Source: Tubulanus polymorphus
Lineage: Eukaryota > Nemertea > Palaeonemertea > Tubulaniformes > Tubulanidae
Length of the DNA stretch: 64,000 nt
Direction of reading: 5' to 3'
Assembly: GCF_964204645.1 (NCBI RefSeq)
Contig: NC_134029.1
Span: forward strand, 18,000,450 to 18,064,449
The translations under genes were made by a program, and so were the position numbers. This document shows, piece by piece, positions 1 through 12,100 of the stretch (position 1 is the first letter of the stretch; each line of letters starts with the position of its first letter). Below the pieces are notes generated by a model. It ran no database searches and was not told the DNA's origin. It worked only from the letters and a program-made list of their open reading frames with translations.

Positions 1-1017
1 CCATAGAGTACGACCTCTGCCTTCTTTCGTGACACGTCACTCAGCCAACTCATCGCGCGATACACCTCGAAGATATCTGAGAGGTTTTTTATTTGTGATA
101 GATTCTTGCAACGAAGAATTATTTGTAAGTGCCTATAGACGAAAGCATTTGACAATTTATTCAAATAAAAATCTCATTACCAGTATATTCATATTCTAAC
201 TTAAATTCTGATAGCCTCATCCAGCATTTTATTGTCGGCCAAGGAACAACTTGTCGACTGGATAAAGGTTCTGAGAAATCAGGCACTCATTGGTGACAGA
301 TGCATTTGAATTTACTTAACTCATGGCCAAATTGCGGGAAAATGCTTGGGGATTTGGTTATTTGATGAGCTATTTCATCCGTTTTCACTCAAATGGCAGA
401 AGCCGTGTTTTCTTCTGGGAGCATTCCCAGGATCCCTGACTATCCAGCTTTGCCGTGTGCACATTATAAGAAAGGTCGGCGAAAAAGTTACGAATAGGAA
501 ATTCTATTTTCGGTGAGAAAAACACATGTAGAAAAGTTAGCGGAAAAAATTGATATAGAAAAACAAATCACAGAAAAGTGGGCGAAAAGATTGCTGACTG
601 AGTAAATTACTTTTCGGCGAGAAAGACAAGTCGCAAAATGACGCCATATAAGACTCGGATTTTGTGAAAATCATTTTTTGTGGGAAATAAGCTGAAAATT
701 TTCAAGAAAATTTACCTTTTGCTCCCTGGATGTTTTTCGAATTCAATCGATTAAAAAACTTTGAAAATAATTTCTTAGTCGAACGGTGAGTGGTCGCCCG
801 TGCGCCCGGTTCCGCTGTCCATTGTAATACCGATTCCGTTTTTTCATTTGTAGCCGCAACATATTCAATCAGATGGCGCCACCAACTGGAGTGGATTTAA
901 TGAAATTTACGGCTCCCGAATTTTTCGCATCGTAGCAATGGAAAATCGAAAATATTTAATCTGTACGCTCTTTTTCAGTCTCAGACATAATTTACTCTAA
1001 CTTCATGGTGAAGAACC
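1..1017. other. No recognisable gene
   Basis: AT-rich, with a locally more CpG-rich patch near 780-900. A good splice-donor-like AACG|GTGAGT occurs at 785/786 and could end a non-coding first exon of HERC2, but nothing else supports it. No ORF here resembles a known protein. Confidence 0.4.
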
Positions 1018-3755
1018 GAAGATCCGGGTAAAAGTGCAGATCCGCACCTCTCGTGATTGACTTGTGAGTCTTGACGCAATCTGCTGAAGCCTGAATGACA
1101 GAATCCAGGCTAAAATCTTTCTATCAATAGGGATTTCAGGTTGAAAATTTCTATGTGTCCTATGTGTCTTTTTAATAGGTTAAAATGAAGAAGGGGATAG
1201 CATAAGGATATAGCACTTTACAGAATCAAAATCGGTCAAGCGGTTCAAAAGTTATAAGCAATTAAAGGGTGGAAATTTGGGGTATATTTGTCATTCGATT
1301 GCGCAATACACTCTAGTTCATTTCCAATTAAAGAGTCAGACAGGAAGTGTCTAGGTTTTACTGCTTTTTAGCCTGATTAAAGTAGTAAATTCAACATTAA
1401 AACTTATATATCTCCCAAAATTTCTATCCGATTGAAACCAAACTTGCTCAGCACGTTGTTGGTAAAAAGAGTATTGAGATTCTAGAAGTATTTATGCAAA
1501 TATGTAAATTAGGCTAATTTGCATACTCATTAACTAATTAATACATACTACAATACCATTAATACACTATATGAGAGTTTCTTTTTCAAGATAAATGATA
1601 CTGGAATACATCCAATATCAATTTTGAGGTAAATGCAATGGAGACATCGAACAACTAGGTTATACCGGTTACCGTGGTAACCATAAGGTGAGTATTGAGG
1701 CGGCCATCTTGAATCTAATTAACTTCCACTGAATTGTAAATAGCTCATTTGATATGGCCTTTAGGCCTATATTGTTAACAATAATTCCTCTTCTAGAATA
1801 TCTCAATGTTCCTAAGATCATATTCCTGCATTTTGAGATGCTCAGATACTAATAATAATCATTATATTTTCAGATCCTCACTTGCCGCAGAAGAATCAGA
1901 CAATCATTTGAAAAGATTTATCAAGTTCAGAAAAAATGAATGTATTAAAATGAATGTGTAAACCCTTGTTATTCTTTCAGAGATCCTTAAAAGACATCTC
2001 GAAAAAATATCTATATCATGATATCTCAGATTGTGGCTCACAAGAAGGCGGCCATCTTGTTTTATGTCGATATTTCATCGGAAGTGACCAATTTCAACAA
2101 AGTATGTCATGTTTGGTATCTAATGAAAGGTCTTTTTCCTGGAAGTTTCTTCTATTGAATAAGAATGATGACAAACTAGCTCAATTGAATGTATTAGACA
2201 AAGTATTAGTCTGTAAAAATTGATCCCAGAAGATAAGATGCACAATCATGAACATTAGGACATCCGTGTTCACATCTATCATTTCACAACGTAGGGCCTA
2301 GCCGATCAGTGAAAATAATCCTAACATAAAATGTTTCACTCATCAGTATGGCCACCCATGAAACATTAGTACCTCCTAGTCATCAAAGTCAAAGCTGTAT
2401 TGGTTTGCCTATTGATGGAGGTTTCGGGAGCCGAAAGTCTTTTTTACTAAAACGCAAAATCTCAAGGCCTTAGTTATATAGTTTTTTTCTGATTTTGAGT
2501 AATATATTCCACAACATCAAGAGGATAGACCTACGTAGGCCTATGAGAGGTTAGATTTTGGTGACCAACATCATTTGGCTTGAAGACCATTGATTGGGTG
2601 TTTTAGGCCTACTGCACAACTGGCGGCAGTTACATTGCAGTGGTAGGCCTACGAGGCCTCGAGTCAAAAAAGGTCAAATAAGTAAATTTCATTTCAGGAG
2701 CTATCCTAGCATTTCCTTTAATTGTGAAGATGAATATTTCAACTTATTAGGCAAAGGAGATTGGGAAAAGTAAATTTTTGCTTGGGAAAAAATTTGAGCA
2801 AGACAAGGCCTGGATTCTGTTGGAAAATACAAAAGAATTTGCCATTCGATAGCCATTATTTTACTTATACTTGGCCGATTTCTTAATAAAGAATGAATTT
2901 ATTGAGTAACATTGTCGTTTTAGTTGCTAAATTGCCATTTAGAGTAGCAAAAACGAACCAGGAAGTGTTTTAATTGATCAGCTGGCAGCCGGTGTGGAGC
3001 CGGAAGTGACCCGGATGTAAACAATTTTAAGCACCTCGCCAACTTTAGGTCAAAATCCGCGAAAGACTACTAAATCAATCATAAAAGTAATTAAAGAAAA
3101 TGATTAATTAAGTATTCAATTTTGAAACGTATGGGTGTACTTTTTGTCAATTATTATAATTTTCGCATATTGAAGCTTTGAAATACGTTCATCGCTTGAA
3201 AATAGCAAATACACGGCCGGGCAAAAAAGTACGCACCACTACGTTATAGCCGAGAAATGTTTTTAAAATGTTCCGAGGTCAAATAATCAGCCAATCAACA
3301 GCGGGCTTGCGGATTTGACCTAAAAAATTGCATGTGGTTTTCACGTGATTGAAAAATGCATGTTCAAACATGGCCGCCATTTTGTTTCCTAGAAATCCGG
3401 CGATGCGCGCTGAACTACGATTTATTTCTCTGTAACTACGCAAGATACACTCATGAAATTTACACCACAACAAATAACCGGTAAATTGAGCATACTGAGC
3501 AAGTTTGGTTTCAATCGGATATAAAATGCGTTTTTTGTGAGTGAATAAAAATTTGAAGCGAGGAAAACGCTAATTATGACACATTTTGATCACGTGACCT
3601 GAAATCCCTACTATCAAGTGAAAATATCTTAAAATCAACCAATAATGGCAATGTACTGAATTGCTGAATTTTGAATCTGAAACATTGATATTTAATGTAA
3701 TGGATTGAACCGTTTACGGGGAGAGGTGCGGATCTGCACTTTTACCGAAGATCCG
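1018..3755. mobile_element. Non-autonomous Mutator-type (MULE) DNA transposon with 9-bp target duplication
   Basis: The element spans 1027-3746 (2,720 bases). Its ends are perfect 26-base inverted repeats starting GGTAAAAGTGCAGATCCGCA (1027-1052 and 3721-3746). It is directly flanked by a perfect 9-base direct repeat GAAGATCCG (1018-1026 and 3747-3755). A 9-bp target duplication with GG-starting termini is typical of Mutator-like elements. A second, inner pair of inverted repeats (1425-1450 and 3495-3520, core CCGATTGAAACCAAACTTGC) shows that the terminal repeats were once long and are now broken by indels. No transposase was found; the longest ORF is 89 codons (1954-2223) and is unrecognised. 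Family assignment rests on structure only. Confidence 0.85.
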
Positions 3756-4059
3756 CCTTTGTTCACTGATAATAGGGTGGAAAGTCCCTCTCATTTTGTC
3801 CTGAAACCCAAAGGATCAGGCTTGATCGATGGTCTCCTTAAATTTCTTTCTTAAATGTTTGTTTGGTTGTTAATGTTAGACCCGCCCACTCGGCAGTCTT
3901 CTTTCTTTTTGAAAACTACTATGACAGTGGACAAACTGGTGGATATTTAGCCGGACCACGTTTCATTTTCATATAGGCCTAGCTATTCAGCCGTGCGTGG
4001 CCTGATTGCGGCCTGTGTGATTCAGAAATAGGACCCCTGAACAATGATTTTTACTACTA

Positions 4060-4388
4060 AAGTTGTTTTTGTTTTCATTTATCAGCGATAGTTTACTCGG
4101 CATAGGCTTGCATAATGCTGACGCTCGGAATCGTTGCCATGACGTCATTACCTATTTATTAGCATAAAATACAGTAGGTGATGCCACGTGACGGGCCGCA
4201 AAAGCCGTTTTTCAGCATTTTACGCAAGCGTCTAGGTAAACAATCGCTGATAGATAAAAACGCAAACAAATTTATTCCAATTCATAATTTAATTCTGAAT
4301 GCAAATTCTTTACTGGACAAATTGATATGTAGCATTTACAGAACGAAATTATGGACCAAAACGTCACAGGGAGAGCAGGTGTGACAGT
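4060..4388 (-). mobile_element. Truncated copy of TA-flanked foldback MITE
   Basis: The sequence aligns over its length with the reverse complement of the intact element at 45623-46121. It shares the central loop (TGACGTCA at 4140-4147, then CACGTGACGGGCC near 4183) and one complete arm ending in ggtgtgacag. The opposite arm is missing its outer ~150 bases. The flanking TA pair cannot be confirmed on the truncated side. It lies about 0.9 kb upstream of the HERC2 start codon. Confidence 0.75.
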
Positions 4389-4394
4389 AGACTA

Positions 4395-5255
4395 ATAGTA
4401 CAATATTCAAACCTGGGCCAGCACAGCATAGCCTAGACTGCAGTGTCTCCCCCACTAGACTTCGAGGCTCCTAGCAAACCCCATTGTTTTAATAGGCCTT
4501 ACCCTCTACTCACTCTCTCCACACTTTTCTCAATCTAACCCTGATTATTAGGCCTATTTATTCATCCGGCTTAATGAATTTATGTGTGATATAAACAGAT
4601 CCGATTCCTGTGTTAGTTAAAAAGCCAGTAGCCTATGTGTTATACCTTGTGGGGTCAACATGCATTTCTATCCCAGGAGTGCGTTTCTATCTCGCTGCGG
4701 TTAATGAGCGTTGTTCGTTTTTTGAGGCTCATCGTTCAGTGCGGTTGACGAACATCGTTCGTCAGTTAAGTACTGTGCAGTGGTGCCTCGAGTGCATGAA
4801 AAATGAACTAACCCGGAATTTAAGCTAAAAAAAATGATCTGAAAAAAATTACCGCACCCGCGGAATGCATTAATCAATAACTCAGCAGCATGAGTGTTAA
4901 TTGTCAAGGGGATGAGAAGAGGGTCAAGAGGATTAGGTTTAGGCTAAGGTTTAGTTCGGCCTATGCATTATAATAGGGTAGATTGGAGTAAGTTTTTTGG
5001 CCTAAGTAGTAACAAAGTTGCACTGGCGGCTGTTGGCCTCGATGGTTACAGTGGCATGCTAGTTCTCTGCTGCTCGCTTGTTCGAATCCAATTTTTTGCA
5101 ATGATTCAGTTAGAACTTTCGAAGTTCAGCGGGTTTGCGCATGCGCATTGTTAGCTGAATTCTTGATCTTACTCCCTGGGATCGAAACACATGCCCACCC
5201 ATTAGTTGAGTCAATCATCACGTCATGGCATTCTTGATATTGTTTTCATTAACAG
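4395..5255. other. Upstream non-coding sequence, no gene seen
   Basis: No ORF with recognisable similarity and no clear core promoter. It contains AGGCCTA-type motifs common across this window. Upstream intron or promoter-proximal sequence of HERC2 is the likely content. Confidence 0.4.
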
Positions 5256-5294
5256 GAACTGAATTAGGGAATTGAGGAGACACCGAAATCGAAT
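5256..5294 (+). other. HERC2: HERC2 5' UTR segment of first coding exon
   Basis: These 39 bases lie between a plausible acceptor (ttttcattaacag, pyrimidine-rich) and the ATG. They have no upstream ATG. If the acceptor is used, one or more non-coding exons and the promoter lie further left, possibly left of the window. I could not identify a promoter with confidence. Confidence 0.5.
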
Positions 5295-6172
5295 ATGAGT
5301 TGGTGTTCGGAGACATATCTTCGGCCCGTACCCAGACTTGATCCGAAGTGGCTAAAAACAGACATCAGATTGGCGTTTTATAGCAAAGAAGGATTGAGTC
5401 AATTGTGGAATGAACTGGTCCGTGATCGGGAAGTCCTCAGTCGAAATGCCGATGGAATTTATAACAAATGTGGTGTTCTTGCTAAAAAAGGTTTGTATCT
5501 GTGGCCTGTAGGCTTATGCATTTTCATTCAAGACTTTTTATTTATGGCTCTATATTTTGGATGATATAGTGTAATTCAATATATTGTTACTCTTGGGAAG
5601 TTGGATAAGGACTGTTAACCCTTTTTTTGGGAACATGGTTGAATTGTGGTGTGCTGGGGTCTTCAGGCCAAAAAATTAAAGCGATTTAGATAAAACAAAA
5701 CCATTTATAAATATTTTTCATTGAGCCTCATTTATTATGTTTCCTTGATGAAAATAGTTAGAAATATTATTTCTAAGTTCCGACCACAATCAGAATGCGA
5801 CAGCATAGCACATGTCTACTTTTGGTCTCGTAAGACTTGAGTGCTCGTCACCTTCTCGGAGATAGCTGGTGTTATGGCACTCAATTCATTACCCATAGTC
5901 CCAAATGATCTGGATTACTGGTAAGCGGGATTTACTCAGCCGAGTAACTACTATTTTCTGTATGATTATAGGTGACAATGGTAAATACTATTGCGGAGTG
6001 ATGTTTCTGTCCTGTACCTGCTGCAACGGGATCTGTGGACCTAGTTCTGGATGTAACTGTACGGCATGTCAAGAATTAGACAAAGAAGAACAACATCAGA
6101 AAGACGTCGACATCAAAACGCCTCTATCTTCAAAAACGTTAATGGAATCGTGGACCTGGGGCCAGCAACCAG
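5256..6172 (+). CDS. HERC2: HERC2 exons 1-2: start codon and N-terminal Cys cluster
   Basis: Exons: 5256-5490 (CDS from 5295) and 5972-6172. The ATG at 5295 opens a segment reading [14 protein letters not shown], matching the HERC2 N-terminus near-exactly. The 39 bases before it follow an acceptor (ttcattaacag, 5245-5255), so the 5' UTR is probably spliced and its first exon was not identified. Exon 2 ends in a segment reading ESWTWGQQP, again HERC2-like (human has DSWVWGKQP). Between these, residues 73-98 hold eight cysteines (73, 80, 82, 83, 87, 93, 95, 98) in a C-x6-C-x-CC-x3-C-x5-C-x-C-x2-C pattern. The human protein, as I recall it, has a charged, Cys-free stretch there. Phase 1 at both donors. 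A zinc-binding role is inference. Confidence 0.93.
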
Positions 6173-9100
6173 GTAAATCAATTACTTGAAAACAGTGTAG
6201 ATACCCATATTGTTTGATACTGGTAGTTGCCCTTCACAAAATAGGGTTCCTATGATCTATTGTAAAAATTTATTAGGCCTTAGATATTTGTTGCAGCAAG
6301 GTGGCTAGAAAGTTGGCTATTCAAATCAATCTATAAGTCCAGACCAACCAGAACTGCTCACAGGCGTGAAACCTCAAATACTTAATGCCAAGAAAGATTA
6401 AGGGAACTGGGCGAAAACTTACTCCATCTGCTCGATCTGCTTCAGCTATATTTCAAATCAAACTTATTGGAAAGTCTTAGCTTATTAAAATATCGGAACG
6501 AAGTAATTTGTTCACAGATTGAATGTATCTTGTGTGAATAATCCTTAGGCTGAGTTTAAAGATAATTGAATGAGGGCCCAGTTGCTCATTTAAGACCAGG
6601 CAAAGAGCAGCAGATATCTATAACCAATCTTAAAAATCTAAGGCGACTTATTGTTTAAGACCACCATTGGACTTGAGTATCTGAACCTAAATGTGTAACG
6701 AGACAGTTACAGCATCGGCAGTTCGATTGTCTTAAAAAATTACATGAAGCCTTGTGTCCGATGGATGGCTCTGTGAATGTCCGGATGACAGCATTCAAAG
6801 CCTTCTTTATCTCATGCTACCCACAGTTTGGTGAAATCTATTCTCAGCAAATATACAGCGGGCAATCTGATTGGCGGTGTGTGTTTTTGTGCGGCAAACC
6901 TGTGCGCCCAGACCAGTGCACCCGATCTAGTGCAGCAGGGTTTCACACCGTGGCTGAGTCTAGCGATGCCATCTCGTTCGAATCATTGCTGTGGTGGCAA
7001 CCATGTTTTCTCCGGTGGGAAGGGTCGTTTTAGGGGTTAGCTAAGAATTTCCGTATCGGTTTCAGATGTCGGTGATCTGCAGGATTGTTTAATGTCGCTG
7101 ATCTATGAGCACCGTAAACTGGCGACGGAAGCGGCGTGTACGACCCTGTCGTCGGTGCGGCTACATCAGCGATTGTTCATATTGGAGCGATACTTTGTCG
7201 CGCTCGCTCGCAACGAAACAAAAGAATCTCGTTCGCCTATTCGTAAGAAACAAGCGAACAACACGACGAACTCGAAACAGAAAAGGTAAGCTTAATCCAA
7301 TCCTGTATGTCGGTACATGACGGTAGCTTATGCCATGTGAAACGGATTTAGTTTGTCTTATTCAGTGGTAGTTTTCAAGTGGATCCCTGAAAATAATGTA
7401 TGCCATAAGTCTGTGTTTTCAGAGGTACTTAATTGGAAAGATAGGTGTCCCCCTAGTCTATATCCCTTCTTAGTAAGGAATAGATATACACCTCGAGAAT
7501 GAATATTCCCTGCAGAGTTTTCATTTACAGTTAAGAGCTGCGCGTCTTGTCTTTCATGAAAAAAATATGAATTGGATAAAATCCCTAATTTTGCATAAAA
7601 ATGGCGGGATTGGCTGGGACATTGTACCATGATGTTAAGATGTCCGGGCTTAGAGGCGTGAGGTATCTTTTAATTTAATTCCCCAGTAAATCAGTTACGG
7701 TAACTGTTTCTTCCTATTTCAGTTGTTCGTTGAAGCCGTCGGAGAAAGCTACGACCGGTCTGGCACGAGTCGGCTCCCGGGCAGCTCTCAGTTTCGCGTT
7801 TGCGTTCTTGAGACGGGCATGGCGTTCGGGTGAAGATTCCGATTTATGCAGTGAACTATTACAAGAATCGTTAGACGCGTTACGCTCACTTCCGGAAGCT
7901 ACATTGTTCGACGAGACTGCCGTTTCGACGGTCTGGCTCGAAGTCGTCGAACGCGCGTCTAAATTTTTGCGTAATGTCGTCGCCGGGTAAGTTGTTAGTT
8001 GATGATAAAGACTAGTTAATAGAAATCAATAGTTTAAAAGTGATTTTTTAGTGAGCCGAATTCTAATTACTTTTTAGCCCACAAGTAACTTGCGCCTAAG
8101 TTCTATCGGGTTCAATATTTATCTATGAAGCAGAATCAAAGTTTTTGGGAAATCCCGTACTTTCTTGATATTGAGCTTATGCACATGTATTTACCCTGGA
8201 CATATCTATCATCAAAATTGTGACATAATAAGAAAAAAATGTGTTGCTCCGATACAAGATTGGTCACCCTGTAGCCTTTTTGGGAGTTTATGCATTTACA
8301 AAACTGACCTCCATTATATATTAAAGGGTATCTGCTTTCTGACATCATGGGTACCGGGTATATTTTTCATAACAATGTGTTATGCATCACTATTTGCTAT
8401 GAGTTCTATTGAACATAAAACTATGAATATATTTTTCATGTATATTGTTACAGCGATATAAATGGTGCCGGTGCTGTGGCCAAAGCTGATAGTAACAAAA
8501 TACCGATACAGGACCAGCAAACGGCGCTAGCGCTGCTACTCGAACTGGCCGTTCAACGAGGAACGTTGAACCACATTCTGAATGCAGTTTTATTACTGTT
8601 AAACCTTTGGAACAACAGTCGACATGAGATCGATAACCGAGTCAGCTGTAATCTGAACTGCGCGCCGTTAGTTCCACTGTTACGCCGGTTTCAAGACGTC
8701 CAAGCGACGAAACCTGTCCAGAACGCCACCGAATCTCTCAAATGGGATGAGGTTTGTATGATTAGGCCAATGCAATAATAATGATAATTTATATGTTTTC
8801 TTCTATAGCTCGGCGCTAGCAGAATCATTGCGTTTTACATAAATAATTGTAAGTGTAGAATGTAGTGACACGGTATGATAAGTTTAATCCAGCAAAAGAT
8901 GATCGATTAAGAATTTACATTTTTTTGTTTTAAGATATATCAAGATACATTATAGGTCTAGGTGTGCAACACATTGCAGGGTAGAGGCAAGGTTTAGACT
9001 ACCAAAAATCAGTTTTAGAGACAGAATTTATTAGGAAAATGAATGGGAAAATTCGGTATTTCGGCTGGCTTCGCGAATTTTCTGTATTAGATCTATCCGG

Positions 9101-12100
9101 CTTCTAGAAGTTTTACTGTAGAGGCGAATGCATAAGTAGTACACCTGATTGCGATGTCAACTCATAAAAATGTTTATTCGATTTGATAATGTTTAATTCA
9201 TTTCTATTACAGATGTCCATTTATAATGTGAGTCCGACTGAATGCTTCTTACGTTATCTGACGTTACCCGATGATGAATTTCTCGCGGTAGATTTACGAC
9301 AATGCGCCGTAGTGATTATGTCACACCTTGATCGTCTGTCGATGCCGTTTACTCCACCTACTGATAATCAAAAGGTACTAACCACTTTCATGAGCATTAT
9401 ACTAATTAGCGTGTTTCCTTTGGTAACTGAGTTGATTGATGCTTTCGTTGTCTCAATTGAATTGAAATGGGTTCTCTCAAATTCAATATTGCTGAACGAA
9501 GGTTTGTTGTAATGTTTGTACTTCTCTGCTAAGTTTTATCAGCTGTGGATAACACCATAATGAATGGATTGAGTTACAGTGCTGGTTCACTCAGGTCATA
9601 TCCAATAACCCAGAGTTACCAAATGAAAAACTATTTATCTTAAATCTTTTGATGATTTGAGTGGATGTCAGAGGGCCAATACGATTTCCTTTGGTATTAA
9701 ACTTCCATATAGAGATTCTGTTGGCATTTTTCATTGTTTATTTGCTTTTGCATTGAAGTTATGTTCTGATGCACAATAGCTAACGCGCAGTAACTCACTG
9801 CTGAGTTGAATTTGACTCAAAATTCAAATTAAAAAATCATAATAGATCAGTTAGCAGTGATGTTACTTTCAGTCAAATCTTAGCCAACAACTCTGGAACT
9901 GGGTCCAGTAAAGAGTAAAATTTTGAAATTCAGAAATGTGGAACTGGTTCTCGGTAATGATTCCTTTGGGTTTGCAAGGCTAAATGTTAGGTATACACTT
10001 GGGGTTTGATTATGCAAATACTAATGTCCTTCAGAGACAGTGACATGATTTTAATATTTCTGTGATTTTTGTGTTGCCACAACAATACCGGTAATGACTT
10101 CAGTTTTAAACCCAGATATTGTTCACAGTGCTTCATCTAGCATTAAAAAAGGGCAGGGTGCTGATTTCAAATAAGGGCGTTATTGTGCGTGATTCCATCG
10201 GAGCAAGGGCACATAATAACGCACTCACGTCTGTTTTAGGGGCAAACTGCAATGTTACCTATTGCATAGAATCGAGGTACCCTTACTACGATTGAGGACT
10301 AGAAACTATGTTTAAATCTGATTATGCCATGAGTGACACACTTGACCACAGTACATCCTTACACCTATGCCTGTCAATGAACAAAAGTTAATCTAGATAG
10401 GGCTTTCAAAATGATTTGGAAAACCAGTTGCAGACAAAACAATTGCAGAAAAAAGCAATCTCAAGTAGCAAATACAGCGAAAAAGAGCCAGCAATAGTGT
10501 ATAGGCCTACATGAAATTGCATATTTTTAATCTTAGAAATATCAAATTAATTGATTTAAATTGATAGTGTTAGTGATTGGCAAGTAACTGTTGATAAATG
10601 GTAAGCAGTCAGCTTAAGAACACATTATTGCTATTAGGCTACTCAAACTAATTGTCTGTGCGAGTCTCTCTGTGAGTTCACCGAACAAAGTTTTTCACCT
10701 TGTATATAAAAAATTTGTCCAATAGTCTAGATAAAAAGATCCAGAGCATCACGATGTGTTCAAAACGAAACAATCCATCGAATATACACTACCAGCTTTA
10801 CAACGGCAGTCGCTAGAATGATTGGCAGTAGTTTGGAAGTCAGCCAATTTCCTGGAAACTTTAACTAGGCCACGCGTCTGAGGCACGTTTTCACACGCTG
10901 CACACTGACTGCAGAACATTTGAATATAACCACTGATCACATGAGCTACTATCGTTGATATCATACGAGATATTTCATAGCCGTCGCAGGAAACTTACTA
11001 ACAGTCGGATGCGTCGGCTTATTTTGAAAGCCCTGACTCATTACTCGTGACTGACAAGGGCAGGATGGCGGACCTACGGCAAGTGATGAGGGCACAAGGG
11101 CAAGCATGGGACACATCTGAAGGGCACAAGGGCGGCTATTTTCGGTGGCGGGGCGGACCGCCCTTCTATTTTTGGCTAGATGAAGCACTGGTTCATGAAT
11201 TTATTGATGATACATCATGTACCGTCATAAGTTTTGTCCCAGAGTACATGTACATTCTTCAGGACATTTTCCGGTTAAGATTTGACCCTAGTTTTAAGAT
11301 ATTTGAATTTGATTGATTCTTAACTCTACAGATATATTGAACTGGAGATATGAATGTATTCTTTGATCTTTTATTTCAGAATGTGAACAGCGGACAAGAA
11401 GTTCTCGGTTGGGGTTGGTTGATGTGGGCCGGTGCTAACAATAACATAAACAATAGTCCGTTTATAATAAATTCATTGAGTGATCTCGGACCAATACGAC
11501 AAATACAGTGTTCGGAGAAATCGCTATTCATCTTGACAAAATCTGGAAAAGTCTATTCGATGTCTTACAACACGGAAACAACGGTAAATATTCTATTTCA
11601 ATGAGTTTGTATTTTATGTAGTATTTGACAATGTTGCCACCTTACTTCTTGGCTTGGCAACCATCTTAGTGCTGCCGTGTTTCTAGGAAAAATGGAAAAA
11701 TACTGTTGCAAGTCTCGGCAGCTTCATTTGTTTAAAATGTAATGCTTTAGTGTTGAAATGATTTTAAAAATCAAGTGAAATATGAATTCTGGTGATAGAC
11801 TCATCATGTTCCCTGCAAGTGGATTTTTATCTTCTAATCAGAATGACATGTAACTAATTGGCTGGAAATATTAACAAACTGATTCATTCTCAATGTTCAT
11901 TGGTCAATGCACGTAATAGCACTACATGCACGTAATAGCCCCATTACCAACATAAAAAGAAAACTCTTTTTCAGTTTTAACTTGCAAGAATGATCATGGG
12001 AGCTTGCTTGATTATATATATATATATGTACATGACGTATGTTTAATTCATTTTTCAGCAAAGTCAACTCGTTGAGGGATTCAATGATAAAGAAGTCATA

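Noticed and set aside
1027-3746. The Mutator element (2,720 bp) and the satellite unit (2,719 bp) have almost equal length
   Set aside because: I see no sequence shared between them; the equality looks like coincidence.
7092-7320. Overlapping second-frame ORF across exon 3 (7105-7320)
   Set aside because: Shadow of HERC2 exon 3; the conserved HERC2 sequence is in the other frame.
8165-8461. 98-codon + strand ORF before exon 5
   Set aside because: Only intron sequence running into the exon 5 acceptor; no conservation and out of frame with HERC2.
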